This document shows, piece by piece, positions 17,783-26,277 of a stretch of 58,543 nucleotides of DNA. This DNA is from Phycisphaerales bacterium (GTDB lineage: Bacteria; Planctomycetota; Phycisphaerae; Phycisphaerales; UBA1924). Below the pieces are notes generated by a model, which was given only the letters and a program-made list of their open reading frames with translations, was not told the origin of the DNA and searched no databases. The DNA lies in assembly GCA_020847175.1 (NCBI GenBank), contig JADLCM010000056.1, positions 1 through 58,543 on the forward strand. The letters are read 5' to 3'. Both the position numbers and the translations under genes were made by a program. Position 1 is the first letter of the stretch, and every line of letters starts with the position of its first letter.

Positions 17783-18861
17783 GGGTCGGCATTCTCGGCG
17801 GCGGCCAGCTCGGGCTGATGCTCGCGCAGGCGGGCCGGCGTCTGGGCATGACCTTCTGCGTGCTCGACCCATCGCCCCGAGCGTGCGCGCAGGCCGAGGC
17901 CGATCTCGTGGTCGGGGCCTACGACGACCCGGCGGCGCTGGACGCCCTGGCCCGCGGATCAGACGTGGTGACGTTCGAGTTCGAGAACGTGCCCGAGGGC
18001 GCGTTGACCTGGCTCGCCGCCCGGCTGCCCGTACGCCCGGGAGTGCTGAGCCTGAGCACGGGGGCCGACCGCGTGCTGGAGCGCCGGGCTCTCGCGCGGG
18101 CGGGGCTGGCGGTGCCGCCCTGGCTGCCGGTCGAAACCGACGATGATCTGGAGCGGGCCCGGGCGACGTGGCGCGGACCGATGATCCTCAAGACGCGCCG
18201 GGGGGGGTATGACGGAAAGGGCCAGGCGCGGGCGCCCGAGGCCGGGGCGCTGCGCGGGGCGTGGGCGTCGCTGGGCCGGCGCGCGTGCATCGCCGATGCG
18301 CTGGTGCCCTTCGAGCGCGAGATCTCGCTGGTGGGGACGCGCAGCGCATCGGGCGAGATGGTGTTCCACCCCTTCGTCCGCAACGTGCATCGCCAGGGCA
18401 TTCTGTGGCGCACCGACGCCCCGGCCCGGGCGCTCGACGAGGGCGAGGCCTCGGGCGCCCGGCACGGGGCGGCGCAGCTGATGACGATGCTCGACCACGT
18501 GGGCACCCTGGCCATCGAGTTCTTCGAGATCGACGGCGCGCTGCTGGCCAACGAGATCGCCCCGCGCGTTCACAACTCAGCGCACTGGACCATCGAGGGC
18601 GCACGCACCAGCCAGTTTGAGAATCACCTGCGGGCCCTCGCGGGCCTGCCCCTGGGCGACCCGGGCGCGACGGATGAGGTGACGATGCTCAATCTCGTGG
18701 GGCGGCTGCCCAGCCCGCTGCCGGGGGGCCTGCGGGCCGCGCGACACGACTACGGCAAGGAGCCGGCCCCGGGACGCAAGCTCGGGCATGTGACGTTCGT
18801 GGGGCCGGACGCCCGGGCCCGCGCCGACGAGGCGGCGGCCCTCTGCGGCTGGGAAGCATGA
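17779..18861 (+). CDS. purK: 5-(carboxyamino)imidazole ribonucleotide synthase
   Basis: PurK uses ATP and bicarbonate to turn AIR into N5-CAIR, the substrate of PurE. The 360-aa protein begins [19 protein letters not shown] (N-terminal pre-ATP-grasp domain) and shows ATP-grasp motifs: [47 protein letters not shown]. Start: GTG at 17779, overlapping the purE stop; a longer open frame upstream lies antiframe in purE and is rejected. The coding sequence contains a run of eight G at the GGYDGKG loop (about 18199-18207), a place where assembly or replication slippage would destroy the frame. Convergent with folC. Confidence 0.95.
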   Translation: MRVGILGGGQLGLMLAQAGRRLGMTFCVLDPSPRACAQAEADLVVGAYDDPAALDALARGSDVVTFEFENVPEGALTWLAARLPVRPGVLSLSTGADRVLERRALARAGLAVPPWLPVETDDDLERARATWRGPMILKTRRGGYDGKGQARAPEAGALRGAWASLGRRACIADALVPFEREISLVGTRSASGEMVFHPFVRNVHRQGILWRTDAPARALDEGEASGARHGAAQLMTMLDHVGTLAIEFFEIDGALLANEIAPRVHNSAHWTIEGARTSQFENHLRALAGLPLGDPGATDEVTMLNLVGRLPSPLPGGLRAARHDYGKEPAPGRKLGHVTFVGPDARARADEAAALCGWEA

Positions 18862-18929
18862 GCCCGACGGCCCCCGGATCACTCCGCGCGCCGGACTGTC
18901 CCTGCCTCGGGACGTGTGAGCGCCCGGCG

Positions 18930-19017
18930 TCCTGAAGTCAGGAAGTCCGCAAGTTCAGCAGTTCGGAGGTACCGAAGTTCGGAAGTGCGGAAGTTCTGCG
19001 GTTCCGTGCTTCTGCCT
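18930..19017. repeat. Degenerate 8-bp tandem repeat, 11 units
   Basis: The purK-folC gap (18862-19093) holds eleven consecutive 8-base units in perfect register from 18930, consensus TTCGGAAG (for example TTCAGCAG, TTCGGAGG, TACCGAAG, TTCGGAAG, TGCGGAAG, TTCTGCGG). The unit TGCGGAAG differs by one base from TGCGGGAG, the unit of the repeat at 47135 read on the minus strand. No gene is seen in the gap. Confidence 0.8.
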
Positions 19018-19093
19018 TCTGCACTCCGGCTTTTCTTCACTTCCGTACTGCTTTACCGCTCTGCTGCGTCCCTTCTTCGCTGCCCCCGCCGCC

Positions 19094-20515
19094 TCAGCGC
19101 TTGCCGGCCTTGGCCTCCGCGAGCAGGCGTTTGGCCTCGCCCGCGATGTAGAACGAGCCGGTGACACAGATGATGTCGCCCCGGTCGACCGCGCGGGCGG
19201 CGAGGTTGATGGCCTCCTTGACCGAGCCGGCGACCTGACACATCTTGCCTCCCCGCTCGCTGAAGCGCTTGAGGAGGTCGTGCGGGTCGGCGGCGCGCCC
19301 GCTGCCCTCGGCGCGCGTGAAGATCACCTTGTCGGCCCCGAGCGCGAGCCGGTCGAGCATCGCGTCGATGTTCTTGTCGCCCGCGCACCCGAAGACCGCG
19401 ACCATGCTGTCGTAGCGATGGTGCGCGCCGATGGCCTTGACGAGGGCCTCGATGCTCTCGGGCGTGTGGGCCCCGTCGATGATGATGCGCGGCTCGGTCC
19501 ACACGGTCTCCATCCGCCCCGCGACCTGCGTGCGCTCAAGCCCCTGCGCAACCGTGCGCTCAGACGCGTCATACCCGCGCTCGCGCAGGCGGTCGATGAC
19601 CGCGAGGGCGAGCCCGCAGTTGTGCGCCTGGTGGTGCCCCTTGAAGGGCACCGGCATGTGCTCGAGGTTGCCGCGCGGGCTCAGGATGCTCACCTTCACG
19701 TGCGGGCCGCGCCCGGGCGCGGAACCGAAGCGGTAGGAATACTCGACACTCTCACCGAGCACGAAGAGGGGGCAGCCGACCTCCTCGGCGCGGGCCTTGA
19801 AGACCTCCATGACCTCGGGGGCCTGGGGCACGGTGTAGCACGGCACGGCACGCTTCATGATGCCCGCCTTCTCAAAGGCGATCTTGGCCAGCGTGTCGCC
19901 CAGCACCTGCGTGTGCTCCAGTTGGATCTCGGTGATCGCGCACACCTCGGGCACGATGACATTCGTGCTGTCAAGACGACCGCCCAGGCCCACCTCGATC
20001 ACGGCGGCGTCCACCGCCTCGTCGGCAAAGTACCTGAACGCCAAGGCCGTCAATGCCTCGAAGTACGTCAGACGCCCGGCGCTCTCGGGCAGTTCCGCCT
20101 CGGCCTCGGCCACGGCGCGGGCGAGGCGCGCGAACTCCGCGGGGTTGATCTCGCTCGCGCCGATACGGATTCGCTCGCGCACGTGCACCAGGTGCGGGCT
20201 GGTGTACACCCCCGGCGCGTGCCCCGAGGCCCCGAGGCACGCGGCGATCATCTCCACCGTCGAGCCCTTGCCCTTGCTCCCGGCCACGTGAATCGTGCGG
20301 ATGTTCCGGTGCGGGTCGCCCAGACGTTCGAGCAGCGCGACCATGCGGTCGAGCCGGAAGGCATCCTGCGGAAAGTGCGCGGGCCCGGAATGCTCGAAAC
20401 TGATGCGGCTGTTCAGGTACTCCAACGCGGAATCAAAATCAGTAATGCGGGCCCGGCTCCCGCCCGGCGCGAACGCGACCGGCGAAGGCGCCGTCGCGGG
20501 GGTGGCTTTCGACAT
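19094..20515 (-). CDS. folC: Bifunctional folylpolyglutamate synthase/dihydrofolate synthase
   Basis: FolC adds glutamate to dihydropteroate and then to folates. The 473-aa protein has the Mur-ligase fold: P-loop GSKGKGSTVEMIAACL near residue 80, a second-domain SPHLVHVRERIRI, GLGGRLDSTNV, and the C-terminal domain with DGAHTPES. A 30-residue Ser/Ala/Pro-rich N-terminal extension precedes the fold. Start: ATG at 20515. On the minus strand TAGAAT lies 8 bases upstream, with TTGTCT 16 bases before it, and no ribosome site, so the message is probably leaderless or nearly so. Convergent with purK across the repeat-filled gap. Confidence 0.94.
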   Translation of the reverse strand: MSKATPATAPSPVAFAPGGSRARITDFDSALEYLNSRISFEHSGPAHFPQDAFRLDRMVALLERLGDPHRNIRTIHVAGSKGKGSTVEMIAACLGASGHAPGVYTSPHLVHVRERIRIGASEINPAEFARLARAVAEAEAELPESAGRLTYFEALTALAFRYFADEAVDAAVIEVGLGGRLDSTNVIVPEVCAITEIQLEHTQVLGDTLAKIAFEKAGIMKRAVPCYTVPQAPEVMEVFKARAEEVGCPLFVLGESVEYSYRFGSAPGRGPHVKVSILSPRGNLEHMPVPFKGHHQAHNCGLALAVIDRLRERGYDASERTVAQGLERTQVAGRMETVWTEPRIIIDGAHTPESIEALVKAIGAHHRYDSMVAVFGCAGDKNIDAMLDRLALGADKVIFTRAEGSGRAADPHDLLKRFSERGGKMCQVAGSVKEAINLAARAVDRGDIICVTGSFYIAGEAKRLLAEAKAGKR

Positions 20516-20523
20516 GGCGCGTG

Positions 20524-20529
20524 ATTCTA
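20524..20529 (-). promoter_or_regulatory. -10 hexamer of folC, close to the start codon
   Basis: TAGAAT on the minus strand, 8 bases before the folC ATG, with TTGTCT 16 bases further upstream as a partial -35. Confidence 0.5.
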
Positions 20530-20663
20530 AGACTTCGTGAAGTCCAGACAAGGAGTTTTTTGGATGCAGCGCGCATCGTGCGGCGCGCCAACGGCTTCGG
20601 CGCACGACGCGCCGAGCCCGCGTCCCGAAATCGGGGGGGCCTTCGCCCATCGCGCGCGCCGGA

Positions 20664-21017
20664 TCAGCTCACCGGCCTCGCGCCCGGCGCCGAGCACGCC
20701 GAGGCCTTGCCCGACCGCCCGCCCATGCGGCTGACCGCGGCGTGGGCGATGGCCCGCCAGTCGCCGGCGTGCATGAGGCGCTCCGCATCCTCGATCGACA
20801 TCGTCCCCTCGGCGACGTACGCCGCGAGTTCGCGCCGTGACTCCTCGCGGTCGCGGGCCTTGGCCCGGGCCGCGGAGACGCCCCACACAATGCCCACGAG
20901 CGAAATGAGCGTGCCCGCGCCGATCGCGACCAGGACCAGGACGAAGACGCGATCAGACACATCCTGCGCTGCGTCGGGCGAGGCTTGTGCGAGCAGGTGT
21001 GCGAACCACGTGATCAT
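20664..21017 (-). CDS. Small membrane protein, AYVAEG family copy 1
   Basis: 117 aa. A short N-terminal stretch (MITWFAHLLAQASPDAAQ) is followed by one transmembrane helix (FVLVLVAIGAGTLISLVGIVWGV) and a cytoplasmic-looking charged segment SRRELAAYVAEGTMSIEDAERLMHAGD, then a basic tail. The same layout, helix plus R-E-[IL]-AAY[VI]AEGS-M-x-[PI]-E-x-x-ERL[IM], recurs in the next two genes, so these three are tandem paralogues. I do not recognise an established family; the C-terminal motif is about the size of the SHOCT motif but not the same sequence. No catalytic residues are visible. Confidence 0.6.
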   Translation of the reverse strand: MITWFAHLLAQASPDAAQDVSDRVFVLVLVAIGAGTLISLVGIVWGVSAARAKARDREESRRELAAYVAEGTMSIEDAERLMHAGDWRAIAHAAVSRMGGRSGKASACSAPGARPVS

Positions 21018-21063
21018 TGCATCCACTCCACGATCTTGAACTCTTGGGTGCGCCCACATGGCC

Positions 21064-21306
21064 TCACGGGCGGCGCCGGCATTGTTCCGAGGGCGAGGCC
21101 TTGAGAATACGTTCCGCATCGTCGGGAGAGATTGACCCCTCGGCGACGTACGCCGCGATCTCACGGCGCGAGGCTTCAAACTCCCTCGCCTGAGCCCGGG
21201 ATTTCCAGGTTCCGAAGACGATGCCGAAGAGGGTGATGGCGACGCCTCCCACGATGGCGAGCTCGGGGATTCCGATTTCAGCGAGTGCGATCTGCAACAT
21301 CGTCAC
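21064..21306 (-). CDS. Small membrane protein, AYVAEG family copy 2
   Basis: 80 aa (or 78 from the second Met). A hydrophobic helix (LAIVGGVAITLFGIVFGTW) is followed by the charged segment KSRAQAREFEASRREIAAYVAEG and SISPDDAERILKASP. It lacks the long tail of copy 1. It lies between copies 1 and 3 on the same strand, with gaps of 46 and 67 bases, so the three are probably one transcription unit in the order 3-2-1. Confidence 0.6.
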   Translation of the reverse strand: MTMLQIALAEIGIPELAIVGGVAITLFGIVFGTWKSRAQAREFEASRREIAAYVAEGSISPDDAERILKASPSEQCRRRP

Positions 21307-21373
21307 ACCTCAACACTGGGTCGGCGCGCCGGAGACGCAGGGCGGGACAGGCCCGGCCCGGCGACGAGGGCCT

Positions 21374-21604
21374 TCAGCACACGTCCTCTTTGCGACCCGC
21401 GCGGATCAGGCGTTCGCCGTGCTCGGGGGTCATGGAACCCTCCGCGATGTACGCGGCGATCTCCCGCTTCGTCCGCTCGCGCGCCACGGCGCGGATCGTG
21501 CCCGAAATCGTGCCGAACACCACCCAAGTGACCGCGATCGCACCCATGATGAGCGGCATCAGGACGTCGGAATCGAGGATCTTGTTGACCAGTTCCGTGG
21601 GCAT
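21374..21604 (-). CDS. Small membrane protein, AYVAEG family copy 3
   Basis: 76 aa from ATG at 21604, which gives MPTELVNKILDSDVLM, then a transmembrane helix (LIMGAIAVTWVVFGTISGTI), a basic stretch and REIAAYIAEGSMTPEHGERLIRAG. A longer frame to 21640 exists, but the shorter one matches its paralogues. It is the first gene of the tandem set, divergent from aat. Function is unknown; the short spacing and shared motif suggest that the three proteins act together, perhaps as a small membrane complex. Confidence 0.6.
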   Translation of the reverse strand: MPTELVNKILDSDVLMPLIMGAIAVTWVVFGTISGTIRAVARERTKREIAAYIAEGSMTPEHGERLIRAGRKEDVC

Positions 21605-21801
21605 GGCATCCTCCGCGACCCTGCACTTCTTGGTGAGCATCAGCGCCGAATTTCGCCCTTCCCCCGGGGACCGTGGAGAGCGCCCAAGCCCCGCACCACG
21701 CGGCCCTCCGGCCCGGTCGCGCGGTCGGAAGCACTTCCCCCCCCTTCCGCGAGGCGCTCACAGCATATCGCGCGTCGGCCGGCGCGCGCCTTCAATCGCG
21801 C

Positions 21802-22470
21802 ATGCCCGCGGATCGAAGCGAACTCCTCGGCGCCCTGCTCGAGGCATACCGCGCCGGGGCCTTTCCGATGGCCGACCCCGCCACCGGCCAACTCGACTTT
21901 GTGATCCCCCACCGGCGCGCGATCATTCCGCTCGCCCCCGAGCCCGGCTTCCACGTGCCGCGAAGGCTCGGCCGGACGGTGCGCCAGGGCCGGTTCACCA
22001 TCACCAGCGACCGGGCGTTCTCGGACGTCGCCCTCGCCTGCGCGGCCCCGCGCACACCCTCGACGCGCTCACGGTCGGTGAGCGCCGAGACCTGGATCGA
22101 CGCCCGCATCCTGCACTTCTACGACGTGCTCTTCGCCCGCGGGCACGCCCACTCGGTCGAAGCCTGGCGCGACGATCCCGCCGGCCCCCCGCTGCTCGTC
22201 GGGGGTGTGCTCGGCGTCTCCATCGGTTCTTTCTTTGGCGCCGAAACCATGTTCTCACGCCCCGATCTCGGCGGCACCGACGCGGGCAAGGTCTGCCTGG
22301 TTCGCCTCGTGCGACACCTCGAAGCCTCCGGCTTCACGCTCCTGGACGCCCAGATCGCCAACCCGCACACGCTCCAGTTCGGCGTCACCGAGATCACGCA
22401 CGGGACGTACCTCAGGCGCCTCAGGCAGGCGACCGCCCGGCCCTCGGCCTGGACACCCATTCCGGACTGA
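21802..22470 (+). CDS. aat: Leucyl/phenylalanyl-tRNA--protein transferase
   Basis: Aat attaches Leu or Phe from tRNA to the N-terminus of proteins that begin with Arg or Lys, marking them for ClpAP (N-end rule). The 222-aa product shows LLEAYRAGAFPMAD, VSAETWIDARILHFYDVLFARGHAHSVEAW, LVGGVLGVSIGSFFGAETMFSR and LLDAQIANPHTLQFG, all family signatures. ATG at 21802 was chosen because conserved sequence starts right after it; the upstream extension is low-complexity. There is no clear ribosome site. Convergent with the citrate synthase gene 32 bases away. Confidence 0.93.
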   Translation: MPADRSELLGALLEAYRAGAFPMADPATGQLDFVIPHRRAIIPLAPEPGFHVPRRLGRTVRQGRFTITSDRAFSDVALACAAPRTPSTRSRSVSAETWIDARILHFYDVLFARGHAHSVEAWRDDPAGPPLLVGGVLGVSIGSFFGAETMFSRPDLGGTDAGKVCLVRLVRHLEASGFTLLDAQIANPHTLQFGVTEITHGTYLRRLRQATARPSAWTPIPD

Positions 22471-22502
22471 CCCCGCCCGTGCGCCGCCGAACCGCCCCGA
22501 CC

Positions 22503-23681
22503 TTACCAGTGGCGGAGCGCCGGGCCGACATACTGCGCGATCGGGCGGATCAGCCGGTTGTTCGCGTGCTGCTCCATGACGTGCGCGCTCCAGCCCGTCA
22601 CCCGGCTGGCGACGAAGATGGGCGTGTACTGCGGCACCGCGATGCCCATCGTGAAGTACGTCAGCCCGCAGGGGAAGTCCACATTGGGGTGGATGTTCTT
22701 CTTCTCCAGCATGATCTTCTGCACCTGCTCGCCCAGGTCGAACCACTTGCCCGCGCTGTGGCCCCCGGGGTTCCGCGTGTCGGTCAAGGCGAGTTTCCGC
22801 CCCAGCGCGTGCAGAATCGGCGCCCGGTGGTCCCCGTTCTTGTAGACCCGGTGCCCGAAGCCCATGAGCTTGCGCTTGGTGTCAAAGGCCCGCTGCATCC
22901 AGTCGTCCACCGCGGCGGTGCCGATTCCCTTCTCTCCCACGTCGCGCATGATCTCCTTGAGCATCTCCATGGCCATCTCGTTGGCCCCGCCGTGCAGCGG
23001 CCCCTTGAGGGCCGCGATGCCCCCGGTCACCGCTCCGTGCAGGTCGCTGAGCGTGCCCGCGATGACCCGGCTGGTGAACGTGCTGGCATTGAAGTCGTGC
23101 TCGGCGTACAGGATCAGGCTGACATCGAGCACCTTGGCGTAGTCGGGGCGCGGTTTCTCGCCGCTCATCAGGAAGAGCAGGTTGGCGGCGTGCCCGAGGG
23201 CGGGGTCGCCCCCGGTCGCGGGGTTCACCAGGTCCTTGCCGTCGATGATCCGCTGCATGTGCCCGATGATGGTGGGAATCTTGGCGGTCAGGCGCTTGGC
23301 CTTGCGCAAGTTCGCCGCGGGGGAGTTGTCCTGGCTGTCTGCATCGAGGTTGCCGAGAATCGACACGCAAGTGCGCAGCACGTCCATCGGCACCGCCGTG
23401 CCCGCCTTGAGCATCGGCCCCGCGGCCCGCAGGTAGTCCACCACCTGCGCCGGCACCGGGCGATTCGCGATGAGTTCGGCGCTGAAGGCCCGCAGTTCGG
23501 CCTCCGAGGGCTTCTGGCCCACCAGCAGCAGGTAGGCGACCTGCTCGAACGTGGCGTGCGCCGCGAGGTCGGCGATCTCGTACCCGCGGTAAATGAGGGA
23601 GGTCTGGTCGACGGCGCAGATACCCGTCTCGCCCGCGATGATCCCCTCGAGACCCTTGGAAATGGTCGCGCTCTCGGCCAT
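22503..23681 (-). CDS. gltA: Citrate synthase
   Basis: 392 aa, condenses oxaloacetate and acetyl-CoA. The catalytic His and Asp segments are present: GPLHGGANEMAMEML, GFGHRVYKNGDHRAP and YTPIFVASRVTGWSAHVMEQ. The length and N-terminus (SKGLEGIIAGETGICAVD) match the short, dimeric class that also includes 2-methylcitrate synthases; no prp genes are nearby, so TCA-cycle citrate synthase is favoured. ATG at 23681 has a GGAG site 3-7 bases upstream, and TAGAGT at 23717-23722 on the minus strand may be the -10 of a leadered message. Convergent with aat. Confidence 0.92.
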   Translation of the reverse strand: MAESATISKGLEGIIAGETGICAVDQTSLIYRGYEIADLAAHATFEQVAYLLLVGQKPSEAELRAFSAELIANRPVPAQVVDYLRAAGPMLKAGTAVPMDVLRTCVSILGNLDADSQDNSPAANLRKAKRLTAKIPTIIGHMQRIIDGKDLVNPATGGDPALGHAANLLFLMSGEKPRPDYAKVLDVSLILYAEHDFNASTFTSRVIAGTLSDLHGAVTGGIAALKGPLHGGANEMAMEMLKEIMRDVGEKGIGTAAVDDWMQRAFDTKRKLMGFGHRVYKNGDHRAPILHALGRKLALTDTRNPGGHSAGKWFDLGEQVQKIMLEKKNIHPNVDFPCGLTYFTMGIAVPQYTPIFVASRVTGWSAHVMEQHANNRLIRPIAQYVGPALRHW

Positions 23682-23751
23682 GGCTCCGTCCTTCTCCGCC
23701 AGGTGAGGCGGATGGGACTCTAGGAGCCGTGCGGGGGCAGGGGCGCGCCGC

Positions 23752-26142
23752 TCACCCGGCCATCAGGTCGAGCAGGAAGAAGAAATCCGCCGCGTCAAGG
23801 GTGCCGTCGGGCACGCCGTACGCCGAGTCGCCCGGTTCGCTGCTGCCGGTGAAGTCCGCCGCCCCGTCGCCCGCGACGAAGAGGTCGAGGTACGCGAAGA
23901 GGTCGTCGATGTCGATCTGGCCGTCTGTGTTCACATCTGCCCGCCCGTCCCGCACGCGCAGCCTCACGGGGGGCATGAGCGTGACCGGGCGGACCCCGCC
24001 TAGCACCGTCACGTTCACCCGCGCCTCGCCGATGCCGGGCCCCACCCGCACGGCCAGGTCGTACACACCCCCGCCCAGGTCGGTGGCGCCTTCAAGACTC
24101 ACATCCACGTCCGACCCGTCGGCTGCGGCGAGTGCAAAGCCCCACGCCCCCGGGACCGCGCTCGTTTGCCAGTCGCGCAGCGTGATGTGAAGTGTCCGCA
24201 CCGCGTGCCCGTTGCCCGGGGCCGATGCCTGCGCAAACGATGCGGCGCTCGTCACCGCGTCCGGTTGACCGACGAGGGCCGTGCGCCAGCCGTCAAAGAG
24301 CCCCTGGAGCTGCACCACCGGGTCCGGGTCGCTCTGCTGCTGCCCCGCGACATTGAACGTCATGAAATAGTCACCCGCCCCGCACCCCGCCCCCCGCACA
24401 TAGGGCAGCCGGGCATCGCCCGAGGCCGTCGAGACGACCACCTGCGAAATCGCCGACCCGACCACATCGTCCAGCCCGTCGGCATTGAGGTCGGCCAGCG
24501 CCGTGTCCGAAACGCTCATGAGTTGAAAGAGTCCGTCGGCGATGTACCCGCCCCCCTCGGGCACGGCGAGCGAGAAGTTCGACGCGGGCGCGTTCTGCAC
24601 GAAGATCGCCGGATGCGGATCGCCGTTCACCCTGGCGGCATGCAGCCGACGCGGCGGCGCCGCCAGCGCGAGACTGCTCGACGAGAACCCTGCGCCATCC
24701 TTCCGCAGAAACGTGAGCGTGCGGGCCGCCCGGTTGGCGACGACGAGGTCGGGCGCGCCGTCGAGGTCGAAGTCCGTTTTGAGCACATCCTGCGGCTCGT
24801 CGCCCACGGAAATCGAGGCGCCGCGCGCGAAGCCGCCCGAGGCGTCCTGCACGAAGGTCAGCAGTTCATCGCCCGGCGTGGAGGCGAGCACCACGTCGAG
24901 ATCGCCGTCGGTATCGAGGTCAATCGCCTCGATCCCGGGCACGTTGGTCCCGGCGTTCAGCGTGGTCAGGGTGTGCCCGCCCGCACCGTCGGATCGGAGC
25001 AGCACGCCCAGCCCTCCCCCTGCGCTGGTGCTCAGGATGTCCGGCACGGCGTCGCCGTTGAGATCGGCAAGCTTGAGCACCAGCGGCGCGCCCCCCACCG
25101 CGAACGTCCGCGCCGGCTCAAAGGTGCCGTCGGCCCGGCCCGGCAGCATGTACACAGCCCCGGAACTCGAACTGCACGCGACGGCGTCGAGCAGCCCGTC
25201 CCCGGTCACATCGCCCATCTCAAGCCGCCGGCACGTGGCCGGCAGCGTCCCAATCTGCACCCCCCCGCCCAGCGTGACGAACGGCACGCCCGCCGCGGTC
25301 GAGTTCTCCACCCGAACCAGTTGGGAGACGCCCGCGACGTACACCTCGCGCACGCCGTCGCCGTTCCAGTCGCCGGTCGAGACCGCGTTCGCCCCGTCAC
25401 CGAAGGCGTAGAGCCCGAGGCAACCGTCCACGTCGCCCGTGCGCGAGACCAGCATGTACGCGATGTGGGCGCTCTTGCCCGTATCCGGGTCCCAGCCGAT
25501 GGGCGGCACGCCGCACCCCGTCGGCCCCTGGTTGCACGAGCACCGGCCGTCGCCCCCTTGCAGGCGGGCGGCCTGCATGCCCGCCATCAGCTTCTCCGCA
25601 AGGTCGCCCGGGGTGTTGATCACCGCCTCCACCGCCTGATCGACCACCGGCGAGCCCGTCAGCACATTGCCCTGGATCGCGTACGCGATCTCCGAGGTCT
25701 GTCCGGCGTGCGTTGACGTGAATCGCCCGGTGCGCCCGCCCGCCCACGCCCCCGCCCCGCTGCCGCTGAAGGTCGTCGCGTGCCCGAAGACATCCGCGAT
25801 GCCGTATTGACGAGTCTGGTGCCCAGGGTCGAAGACCGCGAGCCCGGCGAGAATCTCGTCGGTGGTCTGCCCGGCGAGAAGCCCGTCGCGGATGAAGACC
25901 CGGTTGCGTCCGGTCTGGTCAACGAACGACTGCGCCGTCGCCGCCCCGAGCCCCGTGACAAGCACCGGCGTGTTGGCCTGCAGGTCGAAGCCGGTGAGGC
26001 ACGTCGCCGAACCGACCGCGATCTCGCCTGTGCGCAGGTCGATCAGGATGATCGACCAGGTTGCCCCGGCCGCGCTCGCCAACATCCCCGCAGCGGCAAC
26101 GCCCGCGAGCCTTCTGACTCCACACCGCGACATCGCGTTCAT
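23752..26142 (-). CDS. Exported DUF1028 / FG-GAP repeat / dockerin-like protein
   Basis: 796 aa. A signal peptide (about residues 1-26) leads into a DUF1028 domain at roughly 27-240 (ATWSIILIDLRTGEIAVGSATCLTG, GHATTFSG), an Ntn-hydrolase-like fold of unknown activity. Next come FG-GAP/VCBS-type repeats with Asp-rich calcium loops (GDWNGDGVREVYVAG, DVTGDGLLDAVACSSS, DLNGDAVPDILSTSA), probably a beta propeller. The end is a dockerin-like pair: VNTDGQIDIDDLFAYLDLF and TGSSEPGDSAYGVPDG followed by DAADFFFLLDLMAG. Such C-termini in Phycisphaerae are thought to anchor or sort exported proteins. ATG at 26142 has a GAGGAG site. Divergent from the sigma-factor gene. Confidence 0.8.
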   Translation of the reverse strand: MNAMSRCGVRRLAGVAAAGMLASAAGATWSIILIDLRTGEIAVGSATCLTGFDLQANTPVLVTGLGAATAQSFVDQTGRNRVFIRDGLLAGQTTDEILAGLAVFDPGHQTRQYGIADVFGHATTFSGSGAGAWAGGRTGRFTSTHAGQTSEIAYAIQGNVLTGSPVVDQAVEAVINTPGDLAEKLMAGMQAARLQGGDGRCSCNQGPTGCGVPPIGWDPDTGKSAHIAYMLVSRTGDVDGCLGLYAFGDGANAVSTGDWNGDGVREVYVAGVSQLVRVENSTAAGVPFVTLGGGVQIGTLPATCRRLEMGDVTGDGLLDAVACSSSSGAVYMLPGRADGTFEPARTFAVGGAPLVLKLADLNGDAVPDILSTSAGGGLGVLLRSDGAGGHTLTTLNAGTNVPGIEAIDLDTDGDLDVVLASTPGDELLTFVQDASGGFARGASISVGDEPQDVLKTDFDLDGAPDLVVANRAARTLTFLRKDGAGFSSSSLALAAPPRRLHAARVNGDPHPAIFVQNAPASNFSLAVPEGGGYIADGLFQLMSVSDTALADLNADGLDDVVGSAISQVVVSTASGDARLPYVRGAGCGAGDYFMTFNVAGQQQSDPDPVVQLQGLFDGWRTALVGQPDAVTSAASFAQASAPGNGHAVRTLHITLRDWQTSAVPGAWGFALAAADGSDVDVSLEGATDLGGGVYDLAVRVGPGIGEARVNVTVLGGVRPVTLMPPVRLRVRDGRADVNTDGQIDIDDLFAYLDLFVAGDGAADFTGSSEPGDSAYGVPDGTLDAADFFFLLDLMAG

Positions 26143-26262
26143 GGTTGCTCCTCGGCGCGCACCCCGGCTCGACGGGCCCCCGCTCCAGAATATCGGCCCG
26201 ACCCGGCCCGCCAAGAGCTTTCTTCCCGCACGCGTCTGCAATGATGAATCCAGGCCCCGACA

Positions 26263-26268
26263 TACGCT
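26263..26268 (+). promoter_or_regulatory. Leaderless-type -10 hexamer of the sigma-factor gene
   Basis: TACGCT, 9 bases upstream of the ATG at 26278. Confidence 0.4.
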
Positions 26269-26277
26269 CTCGGGACG

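Noticed and set aside
18930..19017. CRISPR array
   Set aside because: Period is only 8 bases with no spacers; tandem repeat, not CRISPR.
19094..20650. Longer folC start at 20650
   Set aside because: The extension is Arg-rich, unlike FolC, and the -10 hexamer sits 8 bases before ATG 20515.
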